From: Gemella haemolysans
Lineage (GTDB): Bacteria > Bacillota > Bacilli > Staphylococcales > Gemellaceae
Assembly (NCBI RefSeq): GCF_901873445.1
Contig: NZ_CABFLN010000042.1
Span: 53,776-117,775, forward strand
DNA: 64,000 bases
Reading direction: 5' to 3'
This document shows, piece after piece, positions 26,145 to 34,182 of this stretch. The position numbers and the translations under genes were made by a program. Within the stretch, counting starts at the first letter, position 1. Each line of letters starts with the position of its first letter. The notes under the pieces were generated by a model. It made no database searches, was not told the origin of the DNA, and was given only the letters and a program-made list of their open reading frames with translations.

Positions 26145-26177
26145 GGATATTCTATATCCTCAATCCTTGTCTTTTTA
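26133..26177 (+). terminator. Terminator of the DUF389 gene
   Basis: gacaagggttaaggata pairs with tatcctcaatccttgtc and T5 follows. The stop codon is inside the 5' arm. Confidence 0.85.
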
Positions 26178-26239
26178 ATTTGATTTTTTTAGAAACAGTA
26201 GTTAGGTCTTTTAGCATAGCTCGCCCAATAACGCTGAAT

Positions 26240-26280
26240 AAAAGCATCCAGGAAATTAGATTTCCTAGATGCTTTTTTAT
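26240..26280 (-). terminator. Terminator after sodA (works on both strands)
   Basis: aaaagcatc-aggaaat / atttcctagatgctttt forms a strong stem flanked by T-rich tracts in both directions. Confidence 0.8.
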
Positions 26281-26288
26281 CTATGTAA

Positions 26289-26915
26289 TTATTTACCTAA
26301 TTTTTCTAAGTGTTTAGCTAGGCGTTCGTTAACGAAATCCCAGTTTACAACACGGAAGAATTCTTTGATGTAGTCTGGACGACGGTTTTGGTAGTTTAGG
26401 TAGTAAGCGTGTTCCCAAACGTCTAATCCAAGGATTGGAGTAAGACCTGTTAAGTATGGAGAGTCTTGGTTAGCTGTAGAAGTAACTACTAATTTACCTT
26501 CTTTATCTAAAGCTAGCCATGCCCAACCACTACCGAATCTTGTAGCAGCTGCAGCTGAGAAACTCTTAACGAATTCTTCGTATCCACCAAGTTCAGCTTC
26601 AACTTTTTCTTTTACTAATCCAGCGAATTCAGAAGAATCTGCTTTAGTTAGAGATTTCCAGAATAGGCTGTGGTTGTGGTGTCCACCACCGTTGTTGATA
26701 ACAGCTTGACGGATGTCAGCAGGTACGTTATCGATGTTTTTTAATAAACCGCAGATGCAGTTAGCTTCGAATTCTGGGTGTTTTTCTAAAGCTGCGTTTA
26801 AGTTGTTAACGTAAGCAGCGTGGTGTTTGTCGTGGTGAATTTCCATAGTTTTAGCGTCGATAACTGGTTCTAAGAAATCGAATCCATAAGGTAATTCAGG
26901 TAATTTAAATGTCAT
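26289..26915 (-). CDS. sodA: Superoxide dismutase (Mn/Fe type)
   Basis: This encodes 208 residues, full length. It dismutates superoxide to oxygen and hydrogen peroxide in the cytoplasm. The metal ligands are the first His in MEIHHDKHHAAYV (His27), the His in NGGGHHNHSLFW (about 81), and Asp and His in GLDVWEHAYYL. NGGGHxNHSLFW and the later GSGWAWLAL are typical of manganese or cambialistic enzymes. The RBS aggagg is strong. The promoter overlaps a PerR-box-like sequence. It is monocistronic with its own terminator. Confidence 0.97.
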   Translation of the reverse strand: MTFKLPELPYGFDFLEPVIDAKTMEIHHDKHHAAYVNNLNAALEKHPEFEANCICGLLKNIDNVPADIRQAVINNGGGHHNHSLFWKSLTKADSSEFAGLVKEKVEAELGGYEEFVKSFSAAAATRFGSGWAWLALDKEGKLVVTSTANQDSPYLTGLTPILGLDVWEHAYYLNYQNRRPDYIKEFFRVVNWDFVNERLAKHLEKLGK

Positions 26916-26945
26916 AGTAATAATCCTCCTAGGGTTTTTATAAAT

Positions 26946-26982
26946 ATATTATAATTATAAGAAAAATATTTAAAATAAACAA
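26946..26982 (-). promoter_or_regulatory. sodA promoter with PerR-box-like operator
   Basis: On the minus strand TTGTTT (26982-26977), 17 bases and TATAAT (26959-26954). The minus-strand 15-mer read from 26960 to 26946 matches the PerR consensus TTATAATNATTATAA at 13 positions and overlaps the -10. The AT-rich background makes the operator call tentative. Confidence 0.5.
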
Positions 26983-27337
26983 CAAAAATGCTTACAAAAA
27001 ATTTTTTTTCCGAATAAAAACTATTTTTATCGTTGTAATAACAACTAATTAAAATTATATAAAAGCTAATAAAGTTTGAAATAGAAATAAGGTATTTGCA
27101 TGAATATACCATTATTTATATTTTATAATTGATAGATCTAAGTTTTATGATTTTTAATAGCTATCTATGGACTAATTCATGAAAATTTTATACAATAGTA
27201 TTTGCATGAATTATTTTAATCATGATAGGAAATATATGGCTATTAGACTTTAATTTTTAATAGTTTAATAGTATAATTATAGTTGGAAAAAATTGTATAG
27301 ATGAATGATTCGAATTTTAATCGAAAGGAATTTGATA
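26983..27337. other. AT-rich divergent spacer between sodA and mvaS
   Basis: No gene is seen. A TATAAT near 27269 may be the mvaS -10, with a poor -35. cgaaagga just before 27338 is the mvaS RBS. Confidence 0.4.
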
Positions 27338-28507
27338 ATGAAAATAGGAATAGATAAAATTGGTTTTGCAATGCCAAATTATTATTTAGATATTCGTGAT
27401 TTAGCCGCAGCACGTGGAATAGAACCAGATAAATTTACAAAAGGTTTATTACAACTTGAAATGAGTATTCCACCAGTATCTCAAGACATAGTAACTCTTG
27501 GGGCACAAGCTGCATATGAAATATTAGATAAAGATGATTTAGAAAAAATTAATATGATTATCGTAGGAACTGAGTCTGGAATTGACCAAAGTAAAGCTTC
27601 TGCGGTATTTATTCACGGTCTTTTAGATGTTCAGCCATTTGTGCGTGCTATTGAAGTAAAAGAAGCTTGTTATGGTGCGACGGCAGCATTAGATTTTGCG
27701 AAAAATCATGTTATGAATAATCCAGAATCAAAAGTTCTAGTTATAGCTAGTGATATAGCAAAATATGGAGTTAAATCATCTGGTGAATCGACACAAGGTG
27801 CAGGAAGCTGTGCGATGCTAGTTAGCAGCAACCCTAGAATCTTAGAACTTAACAATGATAATGTTTGTTTAACTCGTGATGTTATGGACTTCTGGCGTCC
27901 TAATTATTCACATTATGCATTTGTAGAAGGAAGATTTTCAACGGAACAATACCTTGATTGTTTAACTACTACTTGGGGAAGATTCTCAGAAAAATCAAAA
28001 CAGAATCTTAATGATTTTTCTGCTGTGTGCTTACACTTACCATATCCCAAATTAGGATTAAAGGGTCTAAGTTTATTATTAGAACAAGCTGAAGAAGAGA
28101 AGAAAGAAGAATTACTTGCTCGTTTTAATGAGTCTATTTTATACAGTCAACGTGTAGGTAACATTTATACAGGATCATTATTCTTAGGATTGTTATCTTT
28201 ACTTGAGAATAATACTACTTTAGAAGCTGGTAATAAGATTGCATTATATAGCTACGGAAGTGGTGCTGTTGCGGAAGTATTTAGTATGACTTTAGTTGAT
28301 GGTTATAGAGAACAATTAAGAAATAATCGTTTTGACGATTTTGACAGTAGAACACGTATTTCAATTGATGAATATGAGAAAATGTTCTTTAGAGATACTA
28401 CAGTTGATGAAGAAGGAAACTTAGATATTTCTGATATTCAAGATGAAAGCAGATTTGTTTTAGAAAAAATAGAAAATCACAAGAGAGTGTATAAAAAACA
28501 ATTTTAA
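27338..28507 (+). CDS. mvaS: Hydroxymethylglutaryl-CoA synthase
   Basis: This encodes 389 residues from ATG at 27338, which follows cgaaagga. An in-frame start at 27305 lacks an RBS. HMG-CoA synthase condenses acetyl-CoA with acetoacetyl-CoA, the second step of the mevalonate route to isopentenyl diphosphate. The catalytic Glu79 (VGTESGID) and Cys111 (VKEACYGATAAL) are at the same positions as in characterised Gram-positive enzymes, and the C-terminal GSGAVAEVFS loop is present. It is followed 11 bases later by mvaA, so the two form an operon. Confidence 0.97.
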   Translation: MKIGIDKIGFAMPNYYLDIRDLAAARGIEPDKFTKGLLQLEMSIPPVSQDIVTLGAQAAYEILDKDDLEKINMIIVGTESGIDQSKASAVFIHGLLDVQPFVRAIEVKEACYGATAALDFAKNHVMNNPESKVLVIASDIAKYGVKSSGESTQGAGSCAMLVSSNPRILELNNDNVCLTRDVMDFWRPNYSHYAFVEGRFSTEQYLDCLTTTWGRFSEKSKQNLNDFSAVCLHLPYPKLGLKGLSLLLEQAEEEKKEELLARFNESILYSQRVGNIYTGSLFLGLLSLLENNTTLEAGNKIALYSYGSGAVAEVFSMTLVDGYREQLRNNRFDDFDSRTRISIDEYEKMFFRDTTVDEEGNLDISDIQDESRFVLEKIENHKRVYKKQF

Positions 28508-28518
28508 TAGAGGGAACT

Positions 28519-29787
28519 ATGGAAAAAATTTGGAGTGAATTTTATAAAAAAAATATTGAAGAACGTTTAGGAGTTATTGAAAAAGCTGATATTTTAAGTG
28601 AAGAGTATCTTGAATTTCTTAAAAATAATGAGGTTTTGGACTTTGATACGGCTAATAATATGGTAGAGAATGTAATAGGAACTTTCTCATTACCTTTTAG
28701 CGTTGTGCCAAATTTTACTGTTGATGGAAAACAGTATGTAGTACCATTTGTTACAGAGGAACCATCGGTAGTTGCAGCTTGTAGTAATGCTGGGAAGATA
28801 GTAGCGAAATCTGGTGGTTTCAAAACAGAAGTCCTTGACAGAAAAATGATTGGTCATGTTGCGTTATACGATGTAGCAGATACTACCTTAGCTGTAGAAC
28901 GTATTTTTCAGAGTAAAGAACTCCTTTTAAAAACAGCTAATGAAGCATATCCATCTATTGTGGCTCGTGGCGGTGGAGCTTGTGATATTGAGGTTAAAGT
29001 TTTATCAGAAGAAGGCGTAGATTTCGTAGTAGTCTACCTTATCGTCGACACTTTAGAGGCAATGGGAGCCAATATGCTAAATACTATGCTAGAGGCCCTT
29101 AAAGTTTCGTTAGAATCATTAACTGAGGGCGTAGCTCTTATGGCGATTTTATCGAATTACGCGACACGTTCACTAGTTACAGCGAAATGTGCTATTCCAT
29201 TCGAAAACTTAGGAGAAAATGGCGAGTATTTAGCTAAAAGAATCGAGCTTGCGAGTAAATTTGCAAAAGCAGATGTCTATAGAGCTGCTACCCATAACAA
29301 AGGTATCTTTAACGGAATTGATAGTGTTGTAATAGCGAGTGGTAATGACTGGCGAGCTATAGAAGCGGCATGTCAAAGTTATGCTGCAAAAGATGAGAAG
29401 TATAAAGGGTTATCTACTTGGCGTTGTGATGAAGTGTCTAAGGTGCTCGTAGGAGAAATTACGTTACCTATGCCGGTTGCTAGTGTAGGTGGATCTATCG
29501 GAATTAATCCTACTGTGAAAGTAGCGAGAGGATTATTAAACAATCTAGACGCGAAAACATTAGCGAGTATACTCGTTTCAGTAGGTTTAGCTCAAAACTT
29601 AGCAGCGCTAAAAGCGTTGGTGGGAGACGGTATTCAAAAAGGTCATATGAAGTTACATGCTAAATCTTTAGCGATTTTAGCAGGGGCTACTAATGAAAAT
29701 ATTGAATTAATAGTAGAAGAGTTAAGAAATGAAAAACATATGAATTTAGCTAGTGCTAAAAAAATAGTAGAGAAATATAGTAAGTAA
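28519..29787 (+). CDS. mvaA: Hydroxymethylglutaryl-CoA reductase (class II)
   Basis: This encodes 422 residues, the usual length of bacterial class II HMG-CoA reductase. It reduces HMG-CoA to mevalonate with NAD(P)H. Markers are ENVIGTFSLPFSV (with the catalytic Glu), TLEAMGANMLNT for the cofactor site, ATHNKGIFNGID (Lys), SGNDWRAIEA (Asp) and KGHMKLHAKSLA (catalytic His region). The RBS is agagg, 11 bases after mvaS. A terminator follows. Together with mvaS and the thiolase at 30997 it completes acetyl-CoA to mevalonate. The later kinases are not in this window. Confidence 0.97.
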   Translation: MEKIWSEFYKKNIEERLGVIEKADILSEEYLEFLKNNEVLDFDTANNMVENVIGTFSLPFSVVPNFTVDGKQYVVPFVTEEPSVVAACSNAGKIVAKSGGFKTEVLDRKMIGHVALYDVADTTLAVERIFQSKELLLKTANEAYPSIVARGGGACDIEVKVLSEEGVDFVVVYLIVDTLEAMGANMLNTMLEALKVSLESLTEGVALMAILSNYATRSLVTAKCAIPFENLGENGEYLAKRIELASKFAKADVYRAATHNKGIFNGIDSVVIASGNDWRAIEAACQSYAAKDEKYKGLSTWRCDEVSKVLVGEITLPMPVASVGGSIGINPTVKVARGLLNNLDAKTLASILVSVGLAQNLAALKALVGDGIQKGHMKLHAKSLAILAGATNENIELIVEELRNEKHMNLASAKKIVEKYSK

Positions 29788-29795
29788 AAGAATAG

Positions 29796-29835
29796 AAAGT
29801 GATTAGGATGTAAAAGTATTCTGGTCACTTTTTTA
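29796..29835 (+). terminator. Terminator of mvaS-mvaA
   Basis: aaagtgatta pairs with tggtcacttt and T6 follows. Confidence 0.75.
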
Positions 29836-29860
29836 GTATTGTTGAAATATTAAATAAGAA

Positions 29861-29885
29861 ACATCGCCATGTGAAATGACGATGT
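29861..29885 (-). terminator. Terminator of the Asn-rich lipoprotein gene
   Basis: The stem acatcg-cca / tga-cgatgt is followed on the minus strand by TTTCTTATTT. Confidence 0.6.
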
Positions 29886-29896
29886 CTTTTGTTCTT

Positions 29897-30769
29897 TTAA
29901 TATAATTCAAATCTTTCTACGTAGTACATAGTTCTATTAGCTCCGCTAGTATAGTTTTTATTATTTAAGCGAAGTGTCATCATACCTACAGGTTTTCTTG
30001 TAGCGACATTTTCGTATGGGATAAGAACTCTATCACCTTTAATATCCCATTTTTCTACTGGAATAAAGATTGCGTCAGTAGCACCGCCGTAGCCAATATC
30101 GCTTTTTGCTAAGAATACTTGATCTTTTGCGAAGTACACTACTTTATTTTTGTGATTCATTAATTTTTCTAAGTTTTCTTTATTATAATCATCAACATGA
30201 TTATTTAATTGGACAAATTCAATTTCTTTATCATTTTGTAATCTTTGTAATACATCTTGTTTTTGGAATGTTTGAGCGTTATATGTATTTAGTAAATCCA
30301 ATACTTTAGCTAAGCTTATTTGTTTTACTACATTGTCGCTACCATCATTACTAGCTATGTATCTTACAACATTGGCAGTGCTACTTCCTTGTAAGTTTAA
30401 CATTCCATAAGCCATAGGTTGTAAAATTTCCCCAGCTTTAGCTAAATCATGTTTATAAGCTTGAATATTATTGTTTTGAATAGTTTGTTTAGAAGGAGTA
30501 GTCACTTTTGTTGTAACTTTTTTATTTATATTGTAATTAGTATTGTTATTATCTTTAATATTATTGTTATTAATGTTATTGTCAGTTTTAGCAATATGTT
30601 CAACTTCTTTTTGTAAATTAGCTAAAGAAGCTGGATTTTCTTCAGTAGTTTTTACCTCAGTAGTAATATTGTCATTAGTATCTACTTTTTTTGCTACTTT
30701 ATCTGTGCATCCTGTTAATAATCCAATTCCTAAAATAAATATACCTGTTGTTTTTAGAAGTTTGTTCAT
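29897..30769 (-). CDS. Putative lipoprotein with Asn-rich linker, function unknown
   Basis: This encodes 290 residues from ATG at 30769; the in-frame GTG at 30778 overlaps the RBS agaagg and is less likely. The signal peptide ends in lipobox LLTGC, giving a membrane lipoprotein. A low-complexity Asn/Lys/Thr linker (with TDNNINNNNIKDNNN) covers about residues 65-105. The remaining domain has a helical part, then a strand-rich part ending TMYYVERFELY. I do not recognise the family. It lies between mvaA and the thiolase gene on the opposite strand and is not part of that pathway by sequence. Confidence 0.7.
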   Translation of the reverse strand: MNKLLKTTGIFILGIGLLTGCTDKVAKKVDTNDNITTEVKTTEENPASLANLQKEVEHIAKTDNNINNNNIKDNNNTNYNINKKVTTKVTTPSKQTIQNNNIQAYKHDLAKAGEILQPMAYGMLNLQGSSTANVVRYIASNDGSDNVVKQISLAKVLDLLNTYNAQTFQKQDVLQRLQNDKEIEFVQLNNHVDDYNKENLEKLMNHKNKVVYFAKDQVFLAKSDIGYGGATDAIFIPVEKWDIKGDRVLIPYENVATRKPVGMMTLRLNNKNYTSGANRTMYYVERFELY

Positions 30770-30935
30770 GTTATTCACCTTCTTTTTTGTATAACTTCTT
30801 TATATTTATATTATACATTTAAAAATTACAAAAATCAATATTTTATTACAAAAATATTACATTTATATTACAAATAAATTTAAGAAGTGTTACAGAATAA
30901 AAATTTCGATAAATATAGTCATGTGTAGACAATAT

Positions 30936-30964
30936 TTGAACAACGTTAGTTTTTATAGTAAAAT
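30936..30964 (+). promoter_or_regulatory. Promoter of the thiolase gene
   Basis: TTGAAC (30936-30941), a 17-base spacer and TAAAAT (30959-30964). Confidence 0.7.
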
Positions 30965-30996
30965 ATACTAGAAAATCAAATTAGGAGATAAAATAC

Positions 30997-32175
30997 ATGA
31001 ATAGAGTTGCTATTGTAAGTGCAAAAAGAACTGCTATAGGAAGTTTTGGAGGGAGTTTAAAAGATGTTTCTGCTGCGAAAATCGGTGGAGAGCTTGTGAA
31101 ACAATCATTAGAAAGTATAAATCTTAATCCAAATCTAGTTGATGAAATAATATTCGGTAATGTTTTGCAGACTGGTTTAGGGCAAAATGTGGCACGTCAA
31201 ATTGCAGTTAATGCAGGTATTCCAAAAGAAAAAAGCGCCTTTGTTGTGAATAAAGTTTGTGGATCAGGACTGAAAAGTGTTGTTCTTGGGGTACAATCAA
31301 TATTATTAGGGGATAATGATGTAGTAGTTTGTGGTGGTGTTGAGAACATGAGTGCAGCACCTCACTATACGAAGAATGCTCGTTTTGGACAAAAATTAGG
31401 CAGTTTTGAATTAGAAGATACTATAATAAATGATGGTCTTACAGATGCGTTTGAAAACTATCATATGGGTATTACTGCTGAAAATATCGCAGAACAATAC
31501 AATATAACAAGAGAAGAGCAAGATGAATTTGCTCTTTCAAGTCAGAAAAAAGCAGCAGCAGCTATTGAAAATAATCAGTTTGCTAACGAAATAGCGCCGA
31601 TAGTTATTAAAACTATACGAGAAGAAATTATTTTTGACACAGATGAATATGTTCGTCCGAATACAACGTTAGAAAGTTTAGCTAAATTACGACCAGCTTT
31701 CAAAAAAGATGGAACTGTAACAGCAGGAAACGCATCAGGAATAAATGATGGTGCAGCCTGTGTTATTTTAATGAGTGAAACTCGTGCTAAAGAACTAGGA
31801 TTAGAAGTTCTTGCTTATATTGATGGTTATGCTTCGGCAGGATTAGACAATAAGGTAATGGGCTTAGGTCCAGTTCCAGCAACACAAAAAGTACTAGAAA
31901 AATTGAGTTTAAACATAGAAGATATAGATTTATTTGAAATGAATGAAGCTTTTGCTGCACAATCTGTAGCTGTAACTCGTTTATTAAGTTTAGATTCAAA
32001 TAAAGTAAACACGCGTGGAGGAGCTATTTCACTAGGACATCCAATCGGGGCTAGTGGATGTCGAGTTTTAGTTACTTTAGTTCACGCATTAATCAATGAT
32101 AATAAGGAAAAAGGTGTCTGTTCGCTTTGTATCGGGGGAGGACAAGGGATAGCTATGGTGATTTCTAGAAAATAG
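30997..32175 (+). CDS. Acetyl-CoA C-acetyltransferase (thiolase)
   Basis: This encodes 392 residues, a thiolase II. It condenses two acetyl-CoA to acetoacetyl-CoA, the first step of the mevalonate route. Catalytic residues are Cys88 in VNKVCGSGLKS, His in SLGHPIGASG (about 348) and Cys in CSLCIGGGQG (about 378); NEAFAAQ is present. It lies close to mvaS-mvaA but is transcribed separately, with the Asn-rich lipoprotein gene between on the other strand. It could also serve in acetoacetyl-CoA metabolism, but no butyrate genes are near. Confidence 0.95.
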   Translation: MNRVAIVSAKRTAIGSFGGSLKDVSAAKIGGELVKQSLESINLNPNLVDEIIFGNVLQTGLGQNVARQIAVNAGIPKEKSAFVVNKVCGSGLKSVVLGVQSILLGDNDVVVCGGVENMSAAPHYTKNARFGQKLGSFELEDTIINDGLTDAFENYHMGITAENIAEQYNITREEQDEFALSSQKKAAAAIENNQFANEIAPIVIKTIREEIIFDTDEYVRPNTTLESLAKLRPAFKKDGTVTAGNASGINDGAACVILMSETRAKELGLEVLAYIDGYASAGLDNKVMGLGPVPATQKVLEKLSLNIEDIDLFEMNEAFAAQSVAVTRLLSLDSNKVNTRGGAISLGHPIGASGCRVLVTLVHALINDNKEKGVCSLCIGGGQGIAMVISRK

Positions 32176-32312
32176 TTATATGATTTATATAAATATATAT
32201 TTATAAGAAAAGCTGAATATCTTATTAAAATTAAAGTTATTTATGAAAATAATTGTTTATTAGTGAAGAAAGTGTTAAAATAGATAAGTGATTATTTTTA
32301 AGGAGAAATATT

Positions 32313-32942
32313 GTGAATAAATTCATAAAAGAACATGGACAAGTTATTTTGTGGTTTATCTTTCTAGTGTTTATGCTAATATCACTTAGTATGGTTTTTA
32401 CACATGGCATTAGATATGCAGTAATAGTCTTTGTACTAAGTTTTATATTATTATGTCCACCTATTGCAAAATTAATTCAGCGTAAAACGCGATTGAAAAA
32501 AGTAGTATTAGGTGTTGTAAGTGCACTTGTAATGATGTTAACTATGTTAATGACGAATCATTTCAGTGAAGCTAGAAAAGAAGAACAAAGAAAAACTTTC
32601 CAAGAGAAAAAAGAAGAACGTGATAAAAAATTAGAAGAACAGTCTTCAGAAGAGAAAAAAGAAGATAATTCTGATGGAAATAAAGAACAACAAGTTCTTC
32701 CCCACCCTGCTTCTAAGAATAAAATAGATGAACAGGATGAAATGAAAAATGAACCCGTTCAATTAACTCAAACACAACAAAATAAACAACAACCTAAAAA
32801 AGTAGTTGTAAGAGCTAGTAAAAAGAGTGGAGTTTATTACACACCGACACACCCTTCTTATAACAATGTTGCAGCGAGAAATCTACTAGTCTTTAGTTCA
32901 GAAGAAGCCGCTCAAAGAGCAGGTTATAGAAGAGCTGCATAA
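32313..32942 (+). CDS. Membrane protein with degenerate Ada-like C-terminal domain
   Basis: This encodes 209 residues from GTG at 32313 with aaggag 8 bases upstream. There are three hydrophobic segments within the first 80 residues (GQVILWFIFLVFMLISLSMV, YAVIVFVLSFILLC and VVLGVVSALVMMLTMLM). A highly charged Lys/Glu/Gln linker covers about 85-165. The last 40 residues (SGVYYTPTHPSYNNVAARNLLVFSSEEAAQRAGYRRA, split here only for description) resemble the small zinc domain of Ada and secreted nucleases, which reads YxTPxCxxY...N...FSSEEEAxxAGYRPC. Both expected cysteines are absent. Single gene with a terminator. Function unknown. Confidence 0.65.
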   Translation: MNKFIKEHGQVILWFIFLVFMLISLSMVFTHGIRYAVIVFVLSFILLCPPIAKLIQRKTRLKKVVLGVVSALVMMLTMLMTNHFSEARKEEQRKTFQEKKEERDKKLEEQSSEEKKEDNSDGNKEQQVLPHPASKNKIDEQDEMKNEPVQLTQTQQNKQQPKKVVVRASKKSGVYYTPTHPSYNNVAARNLLVFSSEEAAQRAGYRRAA

Positions 32943-32977
32943 AAAAATCTCAGACATTTATGTCTGGGATTTTTTGT
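32943..32977 (+). terminator. Terminator after the Ada-like membrane protein gene
   Basis: aaaaatctcagaca pairs with tgtctgggattttt and T-rich sequence follows. Confidence 0.85.
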
Positions 32978-33001
32978 TTAAACATAGAAATAATATAAAA
33001 T

Positions 33002-33032
33002 AAAAAAACGCGTTTGGGGAACACGTTTTTTT
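33002..33032. terminator. Second hairpin, usable in both directions
   Basis: aaaaaacg-gt / ac-cgtttttt surrounds a ttgggga loop and is flanked by T tracts on either strand. Confidence 0.55.
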
Positions 33033-33098
33033 AGTGAACTAAATTAAGTTCTAAGCAATTTCTTGCTTGTTTATATCTAATCTTATATACAAATAACA

Positions 33099-33300
33099 AA
33101 AGAGTCTTTCAACTCTTTAAAGGGAGAATGGCTTGCCTAGGGAGCGACAAGCCACATTATGAAAAAAATTAAAAAGTTTTATTATCTGTTAATATCATAA
33201 AGAATTAACCGAAATATTGGTTTAAACAAAAATAATTTCAAACTTAAAAGGGAGAAACGACAAGTGTCGTTAAGAATGAAATATTATTACTTTTGTTTAG
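33099..33300 (-). ncRNA. Candidate regulatory small RNA with three CUCCC anti-Shine-Dalgarno motifs
   Basis: Read on the minus strand, a perfect TATAAT (33312-33307) is followed by a noncoding stretch of about 200 bases. It holds hairpin 1 at 33271-33256 (AACGAC-ACTT-GTCGTT), then TTTCTCCC at about 33257-33250. Hairpin 2 at 33154-33129 has a TGGCTTG / CAAGCCA stem and a 12-base loop containing CTCCC (33144-33140). A third TTCTCCC lies at 33128-33122. The stem AAAGAGT / ACTCTTT at 33118-33099 with a moderate U tract ends it. Loop-exposed C-rich motifs complementary to Shine-Dalgarno sequences are typical of Gram-positive trans-acting sRNAs (RsaE, csRNAs, LhrC). Alternatively it is an ung 3' UTR. 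On the plus strand the gggag motifs sit at wrong spacings for start codons. No -35 is convincing. Confidence 0.5.
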
Positions 33301-33352
33301 GTAATCATTATATACCTTGTACTTAAAATATACTTAAAATTTTCTTTAATTT

Positions 33353-34039
33353 TTAAAAAAATGAAATTTGCTCGTTTGTTTTCATTTTTAATTCAAAATT
33401 TATAGTTTCTCTATCATTTTCAGCCAAATAACTGTTAATTTGAGAGAAGACTTTGCTTCCGAAAAAGCCACGGTATGCGGATAGTGGACTTGGATGAGCT
33501 GATTCAATAATTTTGTGTTTTGCAGAATCAATTAGTTTATTTTTGCTTCTTGCATAAGTTCCCCATAAAACAAAAACTATATTTTCATTTTTTTCTGAAA
33601 TATTTTCAATTATATAATCCGTAAAATTTTCCCAGCCCATTTTACTATGACTTGCTGGAGAATTTTTTTCTACTGTTAGTACAGCATTAAGTAAAAATAC
33701 ACCTTGATTGAACCAAGATTCTAGGTTTCCTGTTTTTGCTGGTTTAATACCTAAGTCATTATGAAGCTCTTTGTAAATGTTAATAAGACTTTTTGGAAGT
33801 GGCACGCCATCATTTACTGAAAAACTTAACCCACATGCTTGATCAGGATTATGATAAGGGTCTTGTCCTAATATTACAACTTTAATATCTTTTAATGGTA
33901 AGTCGAAAACTCTAAAAACCTGCTCTTTTGGCGGATAGATAGTTTTAGTAAGACGTTGTTCGTCAATTTCTTTTATCATATTATTTAGTTCATCTATTTT
34001 TGGATAATTATTGAATATTTCTTCCCAGCTGCTGTGCAT
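33353..34039 (-). CDS. ung: Uracil-DNA glycosylase
   Basis: This encodes 228 residues, full length for family I UDG. It removes uracil from DNA to start base excision repair. The water-activating motif GQDPYH is at 59-64 with catalytic Asp60, LLNAVLTVE is the uracil-recognition strand, and HPSPLSAYRGFFG is the minor-groove intercalation loop with the catalytic His. A good start ATG lies at 34039, with aaggag upstream. Divergent from proC. The candidate small RNA starts just downstream on the same strand. Confidence 0.97.
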   Translation of the reverse strand: MHSSWEEIFNNYPKIDELNNMIKEIDEQRLTKTIYPPKEQVFRVFDLPLKDIKVVILGQDPYHNPDQACGLSFSVNDGVPLPKSLINIYKELHNDLGIKPAKTGNLESWFNQGVFLLNAVLTVEKNSPASHSKMGWENFTDYIIENISEKNENIVFVLWGTYARSKNKLIDSAKHKIIESAHPSPLSAYRGFFGSKVFSQINSYLAENDRETINFELKMKTNEQISFF

Positions 34040-34182
34040 ATAAAACTCCTTTGAATAACTGCTTGTTATAAAAGTATAACATAGTTAAATTTTTATTAAA
34101 ATAGTTTTGATTGAAGTTGTCTAGGACATAAGGGTTTGGAGTATGATATAATGTTATTAACGAATATTTAGGAGGAATATGT

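Noticed and set aside
30520..30600. Asn-rich tract in the lipoprotein as a slipped-strand phase-variation repeat
   Set aside because: The codons are mixed aat/aac/ata with no uniform repeat unit, so slippage is unlikely.
33159..33326. Short plus-strand ORFs (MKKIKKFYYLLIS and MKYYYFCLGNHYIPCT) after gggag motifs
   Set aside because: The gggag motifs are 14 and about 21 bases from the ATGs, too far for translation. The minus-strand RNA explanation fits the hairpins and terminator better.
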